Source: Brevibacterium sp. JSBI002
GTDB taxonomy: Bacteria > Actinomycetota > Actinomycetes > Actinomycetales > Brevibacteriaceae
Direction: 5' to 3'
NCBI RefSeq assembly: GCF_026013965.1
Contig: NZ_CP110341.1
Coordinates: forward strand, 1,860,001 to 1,924,000
Length of the DNA: 64,000 bases
Of the stretch, positions 44,053 through 52,981 are shown piece by piece. A program made the position numbers and the translations under genes. How positions within the stretch are numbered: position 1 is the stretch's first letter; every line of letters starts with the position of its first letter. The notes beneath the pieces are model-generated. The model saw nothing but the letters and a program-made list of their open reading frames with translations, ran no database searches and was not told the DNA's origin.

Positions 44053-44768
44053 CGTGAACCTCCTTGAGGTCGATCATTGCTGTGGATGAGTGGTCTGGTC
44101 AGTTCCGAAGTCGGAATGTGGGTGGTGCACACATGGTCGCCCTGGGCCAGCGACGACAGCCGCCGCACGTCGACACCGAGGTAGTCGGAGAACATCGCGA
44201 GCTCTGCTTCGCAGATCTCCGGGTACTCCGCCGCCACGGCCTGGATCGGGCAGTGTCCCTGGCACAGCTGCATCGCCTCCAACGGGGTTCCGGCCGCGAC
44301 CGGGGTCGCCGAGGCGGCGTACCCTTCCCTTGTGAGTGCGGCGGCAAGTGCACGTGAGCGAGACGCCACTGTGGTGCCGCCGCGCTTTTCGAGTTCCGGT
44401 CCGAGTCGCTCCCGCAGTCGGCTCACGAGGTCTTCCGTGAAGCCCTCCACTGCCGATCTGCCGTGCTTGTCCTCCATGAAGCGCAGGATGTTCACGGCCA
44501 ACTCGTCGTAGGAATGACTGACCGAATCGTGTCCGGCCGTCGTGACCACATAGTGCCGGGCCGGTCGGCCCCTGCCCGCCTGTTTGCCGGCGAGTTCACG
44601 GACCTCGAGAAGGCCCTCACTCTCCAGCGCGTCCAGGTGACGACGGATCGCCGCGGGAGTCAGCTCGAGGGCTTTGGCCAAAGACGAGGCAGTGATCGGA
44701 CCTTCGTCGAGCACCGACTGGAAGACCTTCTGCCGGGTTCGGCGATCTTCCGTGTCGTTTGCAGCCAT
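44049..44768 (-). CDS. sufR: SufR-like Fe-S-sensing transcriptional regulator
   Basis: A 239-residue regulator with an N-terminal winged helix ([34 protein letters not shown], then [15 protein letters not shown]). The C-terminal half has conserved cysteines in [18 protein letters not shown] and HVCTTHIP that would hold an Fe-S cluster, as in cyanobacterial and mycobacterial SufR. AAGGAGG lies 6 nt before the ATG, and a CAAC-N6-GTTG palindrome sits just upstream. It should repress the suf operon, including itself, when cluster supply is adequate. Function by homology and context. Confidence 0.92.
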   Translation of the reverse strand: MAANDTEDRRTRQKVFQSVLDEGPITASSLAKALELTPAAIRRHLDALESEGLLEVRELAGKQAGRGRPARHYVVTTAGHDSVSHSYDELAVNILRFMEDKHGRSAVEGFTEDLVSRLRERLGPELEKRGGTTVASRSRALAAALTREGYAASATPVAAGTPLEAMQLCQGHCPIQAVAAEYPEICEAELAMFSDYLGVDVRRLSSLAQGDHVCTTHIPTSELTRPLIHSNDRPQGGSR

Positions 44769-44789
44769 AATCCACCTCCTTGACTAACA

Positions 44790-44803
44790 CAACAATATTG
44801 TTG
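44790..44803. promoter_or_regulatory. SufR operator (CAAC-N6-GTTG)
   Basis: CAACAATATTGTTG is a perfect 14-bp palindrome, 8 bp beyond the sufR ribosome binding site. It matches the CAAC-N6-GTTG element reported for cyanobacterial SufR. The AT-rich core stands out in this GC-rich genome. Confidence 0.8.
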
Positions 44804-44823
44804 CGTAATTTGTTTCGTAAAAC

Positions 44824-44842
44824 TAGGTGAGCCTAACCACCG
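44824..44842. promoter_or_regulatory. Candidate iron-dependent (DtxR/IdeR) box
   Basis: TAGGTGAGCCTAACC lies in the sufR/ABC divergent region and matches the DtxR/IdeR consensus TTAGGTTAGSCTAACCTAA at about 14 of 19 positions, with a perfect CTAACC half site. It is 21 bp from the SufR operator. Confidence 0.5.
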
Positions 44843-44870
44843 CCCGAGCCGCGAGCGGACACCTGCGGTT

Positions 44871-44899
44871 TCGACACCCGTTTCGACGCGTCGTAGAAT
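44871..44899 (+). promoter_or_regulatory. Promoter of the ABC exporter operon, leaderless
   Basis: TCGACA (44871-44876), 17-bp spacer, TAGAAT (44894-44899); the GTG start begins 6 nt after the -10 box at 44906, where transcription would start. Five of six and five of six matches to the sigma-70 consensus. Confidence 0.65.
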
Positions 44900-44905
44900 A
44901 GCCTG

Positions 44906-45823
44906 GTGTCATCTCCGGCCCTGACCATTCGCGGTCTCCAGTACTCCTACGGCACCCACCGTGTCGTCGACGGAATCGACCTCACGGCCGAGTCCGGATC
45001 CGTCCTCGGCGTGCTCGGACCCAACGGCGCAGGAAAATCCACGACCATCTCCCTGGCCGTGGGCACCCGCCGACCCGAATCGGGCACGGTGGAGATCTTC
45101 GGGCACGACCCCGTCACCGAACACGCGACGACGTCGCAGCTGGCCGGGGTCATGCTCCAAGACGGCGGACTGCCGATGAGCTCGAAGCCCCTGCAGGTGC
45201 TGCGGCACCTCTCCACCCTCTATGAGAATCCCGTACCGGTCGACGAACTCGCCGAACCCCTCGGCCTCCACGACTTCGCCGGACGCACGATGCGCAGGCT
45301 CTCCGGAGGACAGAAGCAGCGAGTCGCGCTGGCAGCGGCCCTCATCGGACGGCCGCGTCTCGTCTTCCTCGACGAACCCTGCGCCGGTCTCGACCCGCAG
45401 GCTCGCGAGGTCGTGCACAGCTTCATCCGCGATCTCGCCGACCGCGGAGTCGCCGTCGTCCTCACCACCCACGACCTCGCCGAGGCCGAGGAGCTCTCCG
45501 ACGAGGTCGTCGTCATCGATCGGGGACGGATCATCGCTCAGGGAGCACCAGAGGAGCTGCGCAGCGCCTCCGCCGGGTCACGGTCGCTGACGATACGCCT
45601 CGACTCCCCCGTCCCCGCCGCCCTCGTCGATCGACTCACCGAGCTCGGTCCCGCCTCGGCGCAGGGTTCGATGATCTCCCTCGACGGAGCGCCGACTGCG
45701 AGCCAGATCGCGGCTGCGTGCACCGCCGTCGCTGACGCGGGCCTGCAGATCACGGACATCGGCATGCAGACGCAGTCCCTGTCCGATGTCTTCTTCGAAC
45801 TGACCGGGAGGCCGCTGCGATGA
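44906..45823 (+). CDS. ABC transporter ATP-binding protein
   Basis: A 305-residue DrrA-like ATPase: Walker A GPNGAGKSTT, Q-loop VMLQDGGLP, signature LSGGQKQRVALAAAL, Walker B LVFLDEPCAGLDPQ and switch His in LTTHDLAEAEELSDEV. The C-terminal extension ends SLSDVFFELTGRPLR, as in drug or lipid exporters. GTG 44906 appears leaderless. The permease follows with an ATGA overlap. In actinobacteria this pair usually precedes ctaA, as here; the exported molecule is unknown. Confidence 0.93.
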   Translation: MSSPALTIRGLQYSYGTHRVVDGIDLTAESGSVLGVLGPNGAGKSTTISLAVGTRRPESGTVEIFGHDPVTEHATTSQLAGVMLQDGGLPMSSKPLQVLRHLSTLYENPVPVDELAEPLGLHDFAGRTMRRLSGGQKQRVALAAALIGRPRLVFLDEPCAGLDPQAREVVHSFIRDLADRGVAVVLTTHDLAEAEELSDEVVVIDRGRIIAQGAPEELRSASAGSRSLTIRLDSPVPAALVDRLTELGPASAQGSMISLDGAPTASQIAAACTAVADAGLQITDIGMQTQSLSDVFFELTGRPLR

Positions 45824-46551
45824 CATCGACCCGCACCGTCTCGCAGGCGAAGTTCGAGACCCTGTCCGTTCTGCGCAACGGCGAACAGCTGCTGCTCTCG
45901 ATCATCTTCCCGCTGGGACTAATCGTCTTCCTCACGAAGACTCCCCTGCTCACCGGGCTCGGGGTCATCGAGGCCGGTGCCGATCCGCTGTCGATCGCAG
46001 TCCCCGGGGCGCTGAGCCTGAGCCTGGCCTCCAGCGCCTTCACCGGGCAGGCGATCGCCACCGCCTTCGATCGCCGCTACGGAGTGCTGCGGCAGCTGGC
46101 GACGACTCCGCTGGGGACGAACGGACTCATCCTCGGCAAACTCGGCGCCGTCATCGTCGTCGTTCTCATCCAGTACGCACTCGTCTTCGCCGCGGCGGCG
46201 ATTCTCGGCTTCCGGGGCCCCGTCGACGTCCTCGGACTCATCCTGGCCACACTGTTCGGCACCGCAGCGCTGCTCTCGCTCGGTCTGCTCATGGCCGGCA
46301 CGGTCCGCGCCGAGGCGACTCTGGCGGCGACGAACCTCATCTGGGTGCTCATGGCAGGCGTCGGTGGCCTCGTCATCGCGCATCCGGGAGAATGGGGAAC
46401 GGTTGTGGGCTACCTGCCCTCCGGTGCGCTCGGCGACGCCATGCGATCCGCCATCGGACACGGCGGCACCGACATCAAGGCAATCATCGTGCTCCTGATA
46501 TGGGGGCTTGTGGGAACGCTTGCGGCACGCAGGTGGTTCCGTTTCGAATGA
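45820..46551 (+). CDS. ABC-2 type transporter permease
   Basis: A 243-residue membrane protein with about six helices, including LLLSIIFPLGLIVFL, LGAVIVVVLIQYALVFAAAAILGF and AATNLIWVLMAGVGGLVIA. The ABC-2 cytoplasmic coupling region AFDRRYGVLRQLATTPLGTNGLILGKL is typical. The ATG overlaps the ATPase stop, and its own stop overlaps an ATG just upstream of ctaA. Confidence 0.92.
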   Translation: MTSTRTVSQAKFETLSVLRNGEQLLLSIIFPLGLIVFLTKTPLLTGLGVIEAGADPLSIAVPGALSLSLASSAFTGQAIATAFDRRYGVLRQLATTPLGTNGLILGKLGAVIVVVLIQYALVFAAAAILGFRGPVDVLGLILATLFGTAALLSLGLLMAGTVRAEATLAATNLIWVLMAGVGGLVIAHPGEWGTVVGYLPSGALGDAMRSAIGHGGTDIKAIIVLLIWGLVGTLAARRWFRFE

Positions 46552-46559
46552 GGAGTGAA

Positions 46560-47462
46560 GTGGTCACGAAGAAGATCCGCATCGCCGCTTGGGCCATGCT
46601 CATCGCCCAGGCAGGGATCATCCTGACCGGCGGAATCGTCCGGCTCACCGGCTCGGGGCTCGGCTGTTCGGACTGGCCGAAGTGCACCCCGGATTCGCTC
46701 GTGGCCACCAGCGAGATGGGGATCCACGGTGCCATCGAGTTCGGCAACCGCCTGCTGGCTGTGGCGCTGGCGATCCTCGGCGTGTGCATTGCCCTTCTGC
46801 TGTGGAAGAGCCGGAAACAGCGACCGGATCTCTTCTGGCTCAACATCGGGCTGCTGGCCATCGTGCCCGTCCAGGCCGTCGTCGGCGGAATCACCGTGTG
46901 GACGAAGCTCAACCCCTGGGTCGTCGCCGGACACTTCGTGCCCTCGGCCGTCGCTGTCGGGGTCGCCGCCTACTTCGTCCGCCGCACCTATGACACGGGA
47001 GTGCGACTGAGGACCAAGGCCTCAACTCCGCTGCCGACTCTGGGCTGGATCATCCTCGGTCTCACCGCGATCATCGTCGTCTTCGGCGTGCTCACGACGG
47101 GGGCCGGGCCTCATTCGGGTTCGACGATCTCGACCCGCAACAACCTCGACAACATCTGGGTCACCCGGCTGCATGCCGCGCCCGTGTGGCTGCTCGTCAT
47201 CTCCACGATCTCCGCGCTCGTCGTCGCCCGGAAGAAGGCGCAGACGGCGATGGTCGCCCCGCTGACCGTGCTTCTCGTCGTCGAGGTCGCACAGGGAATC
47301 ATCGGCTACGTCCAGTACTTCCTCGGTGTTCCCGAACTGCTCGTGGCCTTACACATGGTCGGCCTGTCGGCTACGATTGCGGCAAGCGTTGCCGTCCTCG
47401 ACAGCGCATATCCGAGGAGCACCGATGTCCATACCGATCGTTCCGTGTCTGTGGTTTCCTGA
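46560..47462 (+). CDS. ctaA: Heme A synthase
   Basis: A 300-residue membrane enzyme that oxidises heme O to heme A for cytochrome oxidase. Eight hydrophobic segments are visible. IILTGGIVRLTGSGLGCSDWPKC holds the disulfide Cys pair motif, HGAIEFGNRLLA a conserved His/Glu element, and FGVLTTGAGPHSG and VTRLHAAPVWLL the second heme-binding repeat. The GTG at 46560 follows AGGAG by 4 nt; ATG 46548, overlapping the permease stop, is an equally possible start four codons earlier. The 3' end overlaps the VOC gene. Confidence 0.93.
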   Translation: MVTKKIRIAAWAMLIAQAGIILTGGIVRLTGSGLGCSDWPKCTPDSLVATSEMGIHGAIEFGNRLLAVALAILGVCIALLLWKSRKQRPDLFWLNIGLLAIVPVQAVVGGITVWTKLNPWVVAGHFVPSAVAVGVAAYFVRRTYDTGVRLRTKASTPLPTLGWIILGLTAIIVVFGVLTTGAGPHSGSTISTRNNLDNIWVTRLHAAPVWLLVISTISALVVARKKAQTAMVAPLTVLLVVEVAQGIIGYVQYFLGVPELLVALHMVGLSATIAASVAVLDSAYPRSTDVHTDRSVSVVS

Positions 47463-47889
47463 CTGCGCCGAGGAGGCCATGGAGTTCTACTGCTCCGTCT
47501 TCCCCGATTCGCGCGTCCTGTCCATCGAACGCTATCCCGACGAATCCCTCGACGAACACTTCAAGGGGATGAGCGGGAAGGTCCTGACCGGCCGGTTCGT
47601 CCTCGACGGCACAGAGTTCATCTGCCTCGACGGCGGACCGGTGTTCACATTCAACGAGGCGATCTCGCTGACCGTCGAATGCGCGGACCAGGCCGAGATC
47701 GATCATTACTGGTCACACCTCTCGGCCTCCCCCGAGCACGAACAGTGCGGCTGGCTCAAAGACCGCTTCGGAGTCAGCTGGCAGATCGTTCCGGCGAACC
47801 TCGGCGAGCTGATGACCGGTCCGGCACAGACTCAGGCGCTCATGCAGATGAAGAAGATCGTCATCGACGACCTCGTCAACGCCGGCTGA
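47425..47889 (+). CDS. VOC family protein (PhnB-like)
   Basis: A 154-residue glyoxalase/bleomycin-resistance-fold protein of the PhnB-like branch: PIVPCLWFPDCAEEAMEFYCSVFPDSRV, VLTGRFVLDGTEFICLDGGP and GWLKDRFGVSWQIVPANLGELM. Such proteins are often called 3-demethylubiquinone methyltransferase-like without enzymatic proof. GAGGAG lies 5 nt before the ATG, which is inside the ctaA 3' end (38-bp overlap). A long hairpin follows. Confidence 0.88.
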   Translation: MSIPIVPCLWFPDCAEEAMEFYCSVFPDSRVLSIERYPDESLDEHFKGMSGKVLTGRFVLDGTEFICLDGGPVFTFNEAISLTVECADQAEIDHYWSHLSASPEHEQCGWLKDRFGVSWQIVPANLGELMTGPAQTQALMQMKKIVIDDLVNAG

Positions 47890-47932
47890 GGATCTGAGTT
47901 CCGGCCCGAAGCGCAAGGCACAGACGCACAAC

Positions 47933-47992
47933 GGCCCAGTTTGAGTTGGATAGCACTGTTTCAAACGTGTGCTATCCAGCTCAAACTGGGCC
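47933..47992. terminator. 24-bp hairpin between VOC gene and ctaB
   Basis: Arms 47933-47956 and 47969-47992 pair along 24 bp with one G-T wobble; the loop contains a small GTTT-c-AAAC repeat. The stem is less GC-rich than other terminators here. It serves the convergent VOC gene and ctaB. Confidence 0.7.
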
Positions 47993-48019
47993 GAATGGAT
48001 CAGCGGGTTCTTCGGCGAA

Positions 48020-49006
48020 TCACCAGATACCGGGGATCAGGGTGGGCACGAACGGGTCGATGGCCACTGCCAGGAAGAGCAGTGACAGGTAGGTGATCGA
48101 ACCGTGGAAGACCTTCATCGCCTTGAGCGAGGTGCCGTCCTTACCCTGCTTGGCACGGGAGACCAGCGAGTAGCACGACCACAGGAACCAGACTCCGGCG
48201 CCGACGGCCACGATCGTGTAGACAGGACCCATCGGAGCGACGGGAATGAGCGCGAGTGAGCAGGCGATCATCGCCCAGGTGTAGAGGATCATCTGACGGC
48301 CGACGGATGTCGGCGGCACCTTCGACGGCAGCATGGGCACGTCGGCGGCGTCGTAGTCGGCCTTGTACTTGATCGCCAGCGGCCAGTAGTGCGGCGGGGT
48401 CCAGAAGAAGACGACGAGGAAGAGCAGCACGGGCTCCCACGCGATTCCTCCGGTCACGGCCGACCAGCCGATGAGCACGGGCATGCAGCCTGCAGCGCCG
48501 CCCCAGACGATGTTCTGTGAGGTGCGGCGCTTGAGGACGAGGGTGTAGAAGACTGCGTAGAGCAGAATCGCCGAGGCGGTGAGTCCCGCCGTGACCCAGT
48601 TCGTGAATCCGCCGAGCCAGAAGATCGAACCGATGCCGAGCACGAAAGCGAAGATGAGTGCAGAACGGGGGCTGATCTCACCGGTGACGAGGGGACGGTC
48701 CTTCGTCCGTTCCATCTTCGCGTCGATGTCACGGTCGACGTAGCAGTTGAAGACCGAGGCCGAGGCCGCAGCGGCGGCTCCGCCGATGAGGGTGTTGATG
48801 ACCAGCCAGATGTTCGGCAGTCCCTGAGCGGCCAGGAACATCACGGGCGCGGTCGTGACGAGGAGCAGCTCGATGACCCGCGGCTTGGTCAGCGCGATAT
48901 AGGCGCTGATGATCGAACGCGGTCGGGTAGCGAGACTCTGCTCGTCGATGGCCCTCTGCAGAGGTCGTTCACTCTGCTCTTCCCGGTTCTGACGAAGTTT
49001 GCTCAC
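48020..49006 (-). CDS. ctaB: Protoheme IX farnesyltransferase (heme O synthase)
   Basis: A 328-residue UbiA-type prenyltransferase with about nine hydrophobic helices. FNCYVDRDIDAKMERTKDRP is the first Asp-rich prenyl diphosphate motif (NxxxDxxxDxxMxRTxxRP), and YKADYDAADVPMLP the second. It converts heme B to heme O, the substrate of CtaA. The start is GTG 49006, 7 nt after TAGAAT (49014-49019) on the minus strand, so the message is probably leaderless; the -10 box overlaps the upstream gene's stop. Confidence 0.95.
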   Translation of the reverse strand: MSKLRQNREEQSERPLQRAIDEQSLATRPRSIISAYIALTKPRVIELLLVTTAPVMFLAAQGLPNIWLVINTLIGGAAAAASASVFNCYVDRDIDAKMERTKDRPLVTGEISPRSALIFAFVLGIGSIFWLGGFTNWVTAGLTASAILLYAVFYTLVLKRRTSQNIVWGGAAGCMPVLIGWSAVTGGIAWEPVLLFLVVFFWTPPHYWPLAIKYKADYDAADVPMLPSKVPPTSVGRQMILYTWAMIACSLALIPVAPMGPVYTIVAVGAGVWFLWSCYSLVSRAKQGKDGTSLKAMKVFHGSITYLSLLFLAVAIDPFVPTLIPGIW

Positions 49007-49016
49007 GCCCTAGATT

Positions 49017-49574
49017 CTACCTGTTGTCGAAGTTTTTGCCAGTCGCGCGCAGGCGAGTCGAGTCACTGACGATGCGGACGAGGAACGCCACCGCCGCACA
49101 CACCGGAGCAAGCACGACGACCTGCACGATGACCACTGAGATGAAGCTCAGCGAAGCCGACTGCGGATCGGTGCGGAGGAGATTCGCATCGACGCACAGT
49201 CCGATGATTCCGGCGATGACGGAATAGACGAGGGCAGTCGTCCACACCAGCCCGCCGCGCCGTGCATTGAGCATCACGGCCAGCGCTGCCGCGAAGGGGG
49301 TGAGCAGAAGGAGTGTGCCCAACGTCCACAGGCCGAGCTCCCCGATGTCGACGGTGCCGCGCAGCGGCTGGGCGATCGCCGACGACACGGCGACGGTCGC
49401 CACGGCGAAGAACACCGGGCCCGCCGTGCCGATCCGGGAGATCAGCCGACGGAGCCCCCTCGTCTGTTCGGCCACCTCGGCGAAGTCGGGGCGCCTGCCC
49501 GCCAGCCGATCGGATCGTTGGTCTCCGCTGTCTGCGACGGCGGCATCGATCACGGGATCAGCACCTTTGCTCAC
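49017..49574 (-). CDS. Hypothetical four-helix membrane protein
   Basis: A 185-residue protein with a charged N-terminal 50 residues and four membrane helices (about GTAGPVFFAVATVAVSSAIA, LWTLGTLLLLTPFAAALAVML, WTTALVYSVIAGIIGLCV, FISVVIVQVVVLAPVCAAVAFLV). No family recognised. The GTG start at 49574 follows GAGAGGTGACAGG. Encoded just upstream of ctaB in the same direction and divergent from tkt; a role with heme or oxidase assembly would be a guess. Confidence 0.75.
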   Translation of the reverse strand: MSKGADPVIDAAVADSGDQRSDRLAGRRPDFAEVAEQTRGLRRLISRIGTAGPVFFAVATVAVSSAIAQPLRGTVDIGELGLWTLGTLLLLTPFAAALAVMLNARRGGLVWTTALVYSVIAGIIGLCVDANLLRTDPQSASLSFISVVIVQVVVLAPVCAAVAFLVRIVSDSTRLRATGKNFDNR

Positions 49575-49800
49575 CCTGTCACCTCTCTCAGTCAGTACCG
49601 GTCGCCCTTCAGTCTCTTCGGCGCACCGCAGTTATTGAATGTCGAATCACAGCTGTGCGCGAGACCACACTTTACCCGTCGGTAGCCCAAATGTCTCGCT
49701 CCCCGTCGGCACGGCAGATGAACAGGGGCGGCGCTTCAGGCATCCGACGGGTAGAGTTTGAATGCACGCTCTTCAGACGAACGAAGGATCGCTCGACGAC

Positions 49801-51881
49801 ATGACAACTCTGTCCTGGACTGAACTCGACAATCGCGCAGTCGACACCGCCCGCCTCCTCGCCGCGGATGCGGTGCAGAAGACAGGGAACGGGCACCCGG
49901 GCACCGCAATGAGCCTGGCTCCCATCGCCCACTACCTGTATCAGCACGGACTCACTCACGACCCGGCCGACCCGACTTGGGCCGGCCGTGATCGTTTCGT
50001 CCTCTCCTGCGGTCACAGTTCGCTCACCCAGTACGTCCAGCTCTACCTGGCAGGGTTCGGGCTCGAGCTCGACGATCTCAAGGCGCTGCGCACATGGGGT
50101 TCGCTGACCCCGGGCCACCCGGAAGTCGGCCACACCGCCGGCGTCGAGATCACCACGGGTCCCCTGGGCTCCGGACTGGCCTCGGCCGTGGGCATGGCCA
50201 TGGCCGCTCGCCGTGAACGCGGACTCTTCGACCCCGAGGCGGCTCCCGGCACCTCACCGTTCGACCACAACATCGTCGTGCTCGCCTCCGACGGCGACCT
50301 CGAAGAGGGAGTGTCCGGAGAGGCGTCATCGCTGGCCGGGACACAGGAGCTGTCGAACCTGCTGGTGATCTGGGACGACAACAAGATCTCCATCGAAGAC
50401 GACACCGCGATCGCCTTCGGAGAGGACACGGCCGCCCGGTACGCCGCCTACGGCTGGCACGTCCAGCACGTCGACTTCACCGCCGGCGTGACTACCACGA
50501 GGACATCGAAGCCTTCCACGCCGCCGTCGAGGCCGCTCGCGCGGATTCCCGCCCCTCGTTCATCCGCCTGTCCACGATCATCGCCTGGCCCGCCCCGAAC
50601 GCGCAGAACACCGGCGGATCCCACGGTGCGGCCCTCGGCGAGGACGAGATCCGTGCGACCAAGGAGGTCCTCGGCTTCGACCCGGAGTCGACCTTCGCCG
50701 TCGACGACGAGGTTCTCGCCCACACTCGTCAGGCCCTGGACCGCGGTCGTGCCGCCCACCTCGAATGGGACAAGTCCTTCGCCGACTGGCGCACCGCGAA
50801 CCCGGACAACGCCGCTCTCTTCGACCGCCTGTCAAAGCGCGAGCTGCCAGCAGGCCTCGATGCAGCCTTCCCGGTCTTCGAAACCAGCGAGAAGGGCATC
50901 GCCACCCGTGCCGCCTCCGGTCAGGTACTCAATGCCATCGCTGAGACGATGCCGGAGCTGTGGGGCGGTTCCGCCGACCTTGCCGGTTCGAACAACACGC
51001 TGATCAAGGGTGAGCCGAGCTTCCTGCCCGCACACCGGTCGACCGATGCGTTCTCCGGAAACGAGTACGGCCGCAACATCCACTTCGGCGTCCGCGAGTT
51101 CTCCGCCGGTCTCATCGGCAACGGCATCGCCCTGCACGGCGGAACCCGTCCGTACAACGGCACATTCCTCGTCTTCAGCGACTACCAGCGTCCCGCCGTG
51201 CGCCTGGCCGCCCTCCAGCAGCTGCCGAACCTGTTCGTGTGGACGCACGACTCGATCGGCCTCGGCGAGGACGGACCGACGCACCAGCCGATCGAGCACC
51301 TCTCCGCGCTGCGGGCGATCCCCGGCCTCGACCTCGTCCGACCGGCCGATGCGAACGAGACCGCGGTCGCGTGGCGGAAGATCCTCGAACGCACCGACGG
51401 CCCCAGCGGACTCGTGCTCACCCGACAGGCCGTGCCGGTCCTCGACCGTGAGAAGTACGCGCCCGCCTCCGAGGCCGCACGCGGCGGCTATGTGCTCACC
51501 GACACCGGTGACCAGCCCGAGGTGGCCATCCTCGCCAGCGGTTCCGAGGTCGCCATCGCCCTCGAAGCAGCCGAGGCTCTGCAGTCATCGGGCACAGCCG
51601 CTCGCGTCGTCTCCATGCCGTGCCAGGAATGGTTCGACGCTCAGCCGGAGGACTACCGGGCCACCGTGCTGCCGCGTTCGCTCAAGGCACGGGTGAGCAT
51701 CGAAGCCGCCTCGGCGATGAGCTGGCACAAGTACCTCGGCGATGCCGGTCGTGCCGTGTCCATCGAACACTTCGGTGCATCCGCGGACTACCAGACCCTG
51801 TACGAGAAGTTCGGCATCACGGCCTCGGCCGTCGTCCACGCAGCCAACGAATCCATCAACGCAGCAAAGGCGGAAGCATGA
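49801..51881 (+). pseudogene. tkt: Transketolase, frameshifted
   Basis: Thiamine-diphosphate enzyme of the non-oxidative pentose phosphate pathway, about 693 residues if repaired. First part: VQKTGNGHPGTAMSLAPIAH, LSCGHSSLTQY, TGPLGSGLASAVGMA, the TPP motif ASDGDLEEGVSGEASSL and WDDNKISIED. At TAG near 50487 one base is missing; adding it gives GDYHEDIEAFHAAVEAARAD and continuous sequence through ELWGGSADLAGSNNT, FGVREFSAGLIGNGIALHGG and HDSIGLGEDGPTHQPIEHL to the stop. ATG 49801 is chosen over 49762 by family N-terminus. As written it would be truncated; an essential-type gene in this state suggests a sequence error. Confidence 0.93.
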
Positions 51882-52981
51882 GTGAACGTCTCCAGCAGCT
51901 CAGCGCGGCCGGAGTCTCGATCTGGCTCGACGACCTCTCCCGCACCCGACTCGAATCCGGGGATCTCGCCCGCCTCATCGAGCAATCCTCCGTCACGGGT
52001 GTGACGACGAATCCGACGATCTTCGCGAACGCGATCTCGGCAGCCGACGACTACGACTCTGCGGTCGCCGAGCTCGGTGCCTCCGGTGCCGATGTGGATG
52101 AGGCCATCGAGGCGCTGACCACAGCGGATGTCGCCGAGGCGGCCCGCCTGTTCCGTCCGGTCTTTGAGTCCACGGACGGTGAGGACGGTCGCGTTTCGAT
52201 CGAGGTCGCTCCCCCGCTGGCCCATGATGCCGGGGCGACCGTCGCCTCGGCGAAGGCCCTGTGGGAACGCGTCGGCGAGCCGAATGCGATGATCAAGATC
52301 CCCGCCACCGAGGAGGGACTCCGCGCGATCTCCGAAACGATCGCGGCCGGGATCAGCGTCAACGTCACGCTCGTGTTCTCCCTGACCCGCTACCGCCACG
52401 TCGTCGAAGCCTTCCTCCAGGGACTGGAGAAGGCCCGCGCCGCCGGTCATGACCTCTCGACGATCCGGTCGGTCGCCTCGGTGTTCGTCTCCCGGGTGGA
52501 CTCCGAGATCGATTCCCGACTCGACTCTATCGACGACCCGAAGGCCGTGGAGCTCAAGGGCAAGGCGGGCATCGCGAACTGCGTGCTCGCCCATGAGATC
52601 CATTCGCAGCTGTTCACCTCCGAACGCTTCCGAGTCCTCGAACTCGCCGGGGCCCGTCCGCAGCGTCTGCTGTGGGCTTCGACCGGAGTGAAGAATCCCG
52701 ACTACGCCGACACGATGTACGTGACCGGGCTCGTCGCACCGAACACCGTGAACACGATGCCCGAACCCACTCTGGAGGCGTTCGCCGACCACGGTGAGGT
52801 CACCGGCCAGATCACCTCCGAGCACTACCGTGCCGCCGACGAAGTCTTCGACGCTCTGGCACGACTGGGCATCGACTACGCTGAGGTCATGACTGTGCTC
52901 GAAGAGCAGGGGCTGGAGAAGTTCGACGTCAGTTGGACCGAACTCCAGGAAACGATCCGTACGGCTCTGGACCGCTCATGA
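51878..52981 (+). CDS. tal: Transaldolase
   Basis: A 367-residue TIM-barrel enzyme transferring dihydroxyacetone units. SIWLDDLSRTRLESGDLARLI, GVTTNPTIFANAI, the Schiff-base Lys in AMIKIPATEEGLRAI, NVTLVFSLTRY and RLLWASTGVKNPDYADTMYV define the type 2 actinobacterial transaldolase. ATG 51878 overlaps the tkt stop (ATGA) and its stop overlaps the pgi ATG, so tkt-tal-pgi is one operon. Confidence 0.95.
   Translation: MSERLQQLSAAGVSIWLDDLSRTRLESGDLARLIEQSSVTGVTTNPTIFANAISAADDYDSAVAELGASGADVDEAIEALTTADVAEAARLFRPVFESTDGEDGRVSIEVAPPLAHDAGATVASAKALWERVGEPNAMIKIPATEEGLRAISETIAAGISVNVTLVFSLTRYRHVVEAFLQGLEKARAAGHDLSTIRSVASVFVSRVDSEIDSRLDSIDDPKAVELKGKAGIANCVLAHEIHSQLFTSERFRVLELAGARPQRLLWASTGVKNPDYADTMYVTGLVAPNTVNTMPEPTLEAFADHGEVTGQITSEHYRAADEVFDALARLGIDYAEVMTVLEEQGLEKFDVSWTELQETIRTALDRS

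Noticed and set aside
51620..51877. Extended N-terminus of transaldolase from an upstream ATG
   Set aside because: This part is a shadow of the tkt 3' end; tal begins at 51878 with an ATGA overlap.
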